Assembly (NCBI GenBank): GCA_036274645.1
Contig: DASUFH010000069.1
Location: 1-15,308, forward strand
Length of the DNA: 15,308 nucleotides
Direction: 5' to 3'
Origin: DASUFH01 sp036274645
GTDB taxonomy: Bacteria > Acidobacteriota > Terriglobia > 20CM-2-55-15
The notes beneath the pieces are model-generated. The model searched no databases. It saw only the letters and a program-made list of their open reading frames with translations, and was not told where the DNA came from. The position numbers were made by a program, and so were the translations under genes. Shown here piece by piece: positions 13,527-15,308 of the stretch; the stretch's first letter is position 1; every line of letters starts with the position of its first letter.

Positions 13527-15308
13527 GCTGGCTTAGACGCTCCGTTGCCGGAATCGTCGGAGAGCCGATAAACGCCGAGTTAAACACGTCCTGGATGGTG
13601 TCCGCAAAGATGAATTCCATGTCATTGCGGACACTTTCCTGCAGATCCTCCAGGTCGCGGCGGTTCATTGCGGGCAGAATGACGGTTTTGATTTTGGCGC
13701 GTCGTGCGGCAAGCGTCTTTTCCTTGATTCCCCCCACCGGCAGGACCTCACCCCGCAGCGTGATTTCGCCCGTCATCGCGATGTTGCGGCGAACCAGCCT
13801 TCCGGTAAACAGCGACAGCATGGCGGTCGCCATCGTCACACCTGCGGAAGGACCATCTTTCGGTATCGCGCCTTCCGGAACGTGCACGTGAATATCGTGC
13901 CGCGAGAAATAGTCGTCCTTGATTCCGTACTCCGCGGCATGGGAACGCGCATAGCTGAGCGCCGCCTGCGCCGACTCCTTCATGACGTCGCCCAGTTGCC
14001 CGGTCAGCGTCAGGCCCCCACGACCGCGCATCGCCGTCGCCTCGACAAAAAGAATGTCGCCACCGACCGGCGTCCACGCCAGCCCCGTAGCCACTCCCAC
14101 CTGATCCCGCTTGAGCAGCTCATCTGGAAAAATCTTGGGCCGCCCCAGGTACTGGTCGAGATTGTCCGCGCCGATCTTCCGCGCCTTTCGTTCTCCCGAC
14201 GCCACCTGACGCGCGACCTTCCGGCAGATCGCCGCGATCTCCCGTTCCAGATTTCGCAACCCCGCTTCCTGTGTGTACTGGTTGATCACCGCCCGGAGCG
14301 CGTCGTCGGTAATCTCGATGTCGTTGGCCGTCAGCCCATGTTCGGCAACCTGCTTGGGAACGAGATGCCGTTTGGCAATCTCGACCTTTTCCTCTTCGGT
14401 GTAGCCGGACAGCTGAATCACTTCCATGCGGTCGCGAAACGCCGGCTGAATCGGATCGAGCATGTTTGCCGTGGCAATGAACATCACGTTGGAGAGATCG
14501 AACGGAACGCCCAGGTAGTTGTCACGGAACGAATGGTTCTGCTCCGGATCGAGCACTTCGAGCATCGCCGACGCCGGATCGCCGCGGAAATCCGACGACA
14601 GCTTGTCGACCTCGTCGAGCATGAAGACGGGATTGTTGACGCCCGCCTGATGGATGCTCTGAATCACCCGGCCCGGCATCGCGCCGACGTAGGTGCGGCG
14701 ATGACCGCGGATCTCGGCCTCATCGTGCACGCCACCCAGGCTCAGGCGTACGAACTTCCGGCCCAGCGCCCGCGCAATCGATTTGCCGAGCGACGTCTTA
14801 CCGACGCCCGGCGGTCCGACGAAACACAGAATCGGGCCTTTGCTGTCTTTCTTGAGCTTGCGGACAGCCAGGTGCTCGATGATGCGGTCCTTGATCTTCT
14901 CCAGACTGTAATGATCCTCGTTGAGGATGTCTTCCGCCGCCTTGAGATCGAGATTGTCTTTGGTCGACTTCGACCAGGGCAGCGACACCATCCAGTCGAG
15001 AAAATTTCGGATGGTCGCGGTTTCCGCCGCGTCCGGATGCATCCGCTCGAGCCGTCCCACCTGCCGTTCCGCCTCTTCGGCCACCGCGGAAGGCATCTTC
15101 GCCTTCTTGATCTTCTTGCGGTACTGCTCGATTTCTTCCTGCAGTTCGTTACCTTCCCCGAGCTCCTGCTGGATGGCCTTCATCTGCTGACGCAGATAGA
15201 ACTCGCGCTGGCTCCGGTCCATTTCGCCCCGAGCCTGGGAGTTGATGTCGTGCTGCACGGCCAGGACTTCCAGTTCCTTCGCCAGCAGGTCATAGACGAG
15301 ACGCAGCC
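13498..15308 (-). CDS. lon: ATP-dependent protease Lon, 5' end outside window
   Basis: Lon degrades misfolded and regulatory proteins in the cytoplasm as a hexameric AAA+ serine protease. The window holds 602 codons of the C-terminal part; the frame is open to the right edge, reading LRLVYDLLAKELEVLAVQHD, so the GTG at 15256-15258 is an internal Val codon, not a start. In order there are: the end of the N-terminal coiled-coil domain (MDRSQREFYLRQQMKAIQQE), Walker A GPPGVGKTSLGKS, Walker B VFMLDEVDK, an arginine-finger region (AFRDRMEV), and the protease domain with catalytic Ser in PKDGPSAGVTM (TCC codon at 13846-13848) and Lys in GGIKEK (13723-13725). All key residues are present. The last about 20 residues (TERLSQHDQEHRPNL) are a non-conserved tail. 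The TGA stop lies inside the zinc-ribbon gene. The promoter is outside the window. Confidence 0.97.
   Translation of the reverse strand, partial: LRLVYDLLAKELEVLAVQHDINSQARGEMDRSQREFYLRQQMKAIQQELGEGNELQEEIEQYRKKIKKAKMPSAVAEEAERQVGRLERMHPDAAETATIRNFLDWMVSLPWSKSTKDNLDLKAAEDILNEDHYSLEKIKDRIIEHLAVRKLKKDSKGPILCFVGPPGVGKTSLGKSIARALGRKFVRLSLGGVHDEAEIRGHRRTYVGAMPGRVIQSIHQAGVNNPVFMLDEVDKLSSDFRGDPASAMLEVLDPEQNHSFRDNYLGVPFDLSNVMFIATANMLDPIQPAFRDRMEVIQLSGYTEEEKVEIAKRHLVPKQVAEHGLTANDIEITDDALRAVINQYTQEAGLRNLEREIAAICRKVARQVASGERKARKIGADNLDQYLGRPKIFPDELLKRDQVGVATGLAWTPVGGDILFVEATAMRGRGGLTLTGQLGDVMKESAQAALSYARSHAAEYGIKDDYFSRHDIHVHVPEGAIPKDGPSAGVTMATAMLSLFTGRLVRRNIAMTGEITLRGEVLPVGGIKEKTLAARRAKIKTVILPAMNRRDLEDLQESVRNDMEFIFADTIQDVFNSAFIGSPTIPATERLSQHDQEHRPNL

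Noticed and set aside
15256..15258. GTG as the start of lon
   Set aside because: The frame stays open to the window edge and encodes LVYDLLAKELEVLAVQHD, conserved Lon sequence, so this is an internal Val codon of a gene cut by the window.

Overview
The window reads as ordinary chromosomal DNA of a GC-rich, Gram-negative-type bacterium, most likely an acidobacterium. Outer-membrane and periplasmic proteins are present: a BBP2/OmpL-like porin and a TonB-C-terminal-like protein. The strongest taxonomic hint is the gene at 5064-6917. It carries a von Willebrand factor A domain preceded by the 'VRDRSGRPINNLSIGDFRLFEDG'-type lead-in (split here as VRDRSGRPINN and LSIGDFRLFEDG) that is characteristic of the acidobacterial VWFA-related family. 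The phylum call is inference from protein style, not from a marker gene. I see no tRNA, rRNA, CRISPR array, insertion sequence or phage gene.

Layout. (1) 4-2408, minus strand: a BBP2-type porin followed 38 bp downstream by an M24 (Xaa-Pro aminopeptidase-like) metallopeptidase. A good sigma70-type promoter with a perfect TTGACA box lies upstream of the porin. (2) 2673-6917, plus strand: uvrB (nucleotide excision repair), a 408-bp stretch without a gene, then the secreted VWA protein with a strong Shine-Dalgarno. (3) 6918-7002: the gap between the convergent VWA and PfkB genes is almost filled by a perfect 30-bp inverted repeat, extended to a nearly 37-bp stem, with a GGGGACAG core. It is a REP-like palindrome that probably also works as a bidirectional terminator. 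(4) 7003-7995, minus strand: a PfkB-family sugar/nucleoside kinase, adenosine-kinase-like. (5) 8245-13259, plus strand: a closely spaced run of malQ (GH77 4-alpha-glucanotransferase), glgB (branching enzyme), a METTL7-like SAM methyltransferase and a small secreted TonB-C-like protein. (6) 13296-15308, minus strand: lon (ATP-dependent protease, 5' end outside the window) with a 76-residue C4 zinc-ribbon protein whose start overlaps the end of lon by 29 nt.

Functionally, malQ and glgB together rearrange alpha-1,4-glucans and introduce alpha-1,6 branches, i.e. glycogen or maltodextrin metabolism. uvrB and lon are housekeeping DNA repair and protein quality control genes. The porin and M24 peptidase may share a transcript, but no specific shared job can be read from the sequence.

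I did not find a convincing new multi-gene system. The items most worth a second look are the REP-like palindrome, the two-module architecture of the VWA protein, the lon-overlapping zinc-ribbon gene and the stand-alone TonB-like domain protein.
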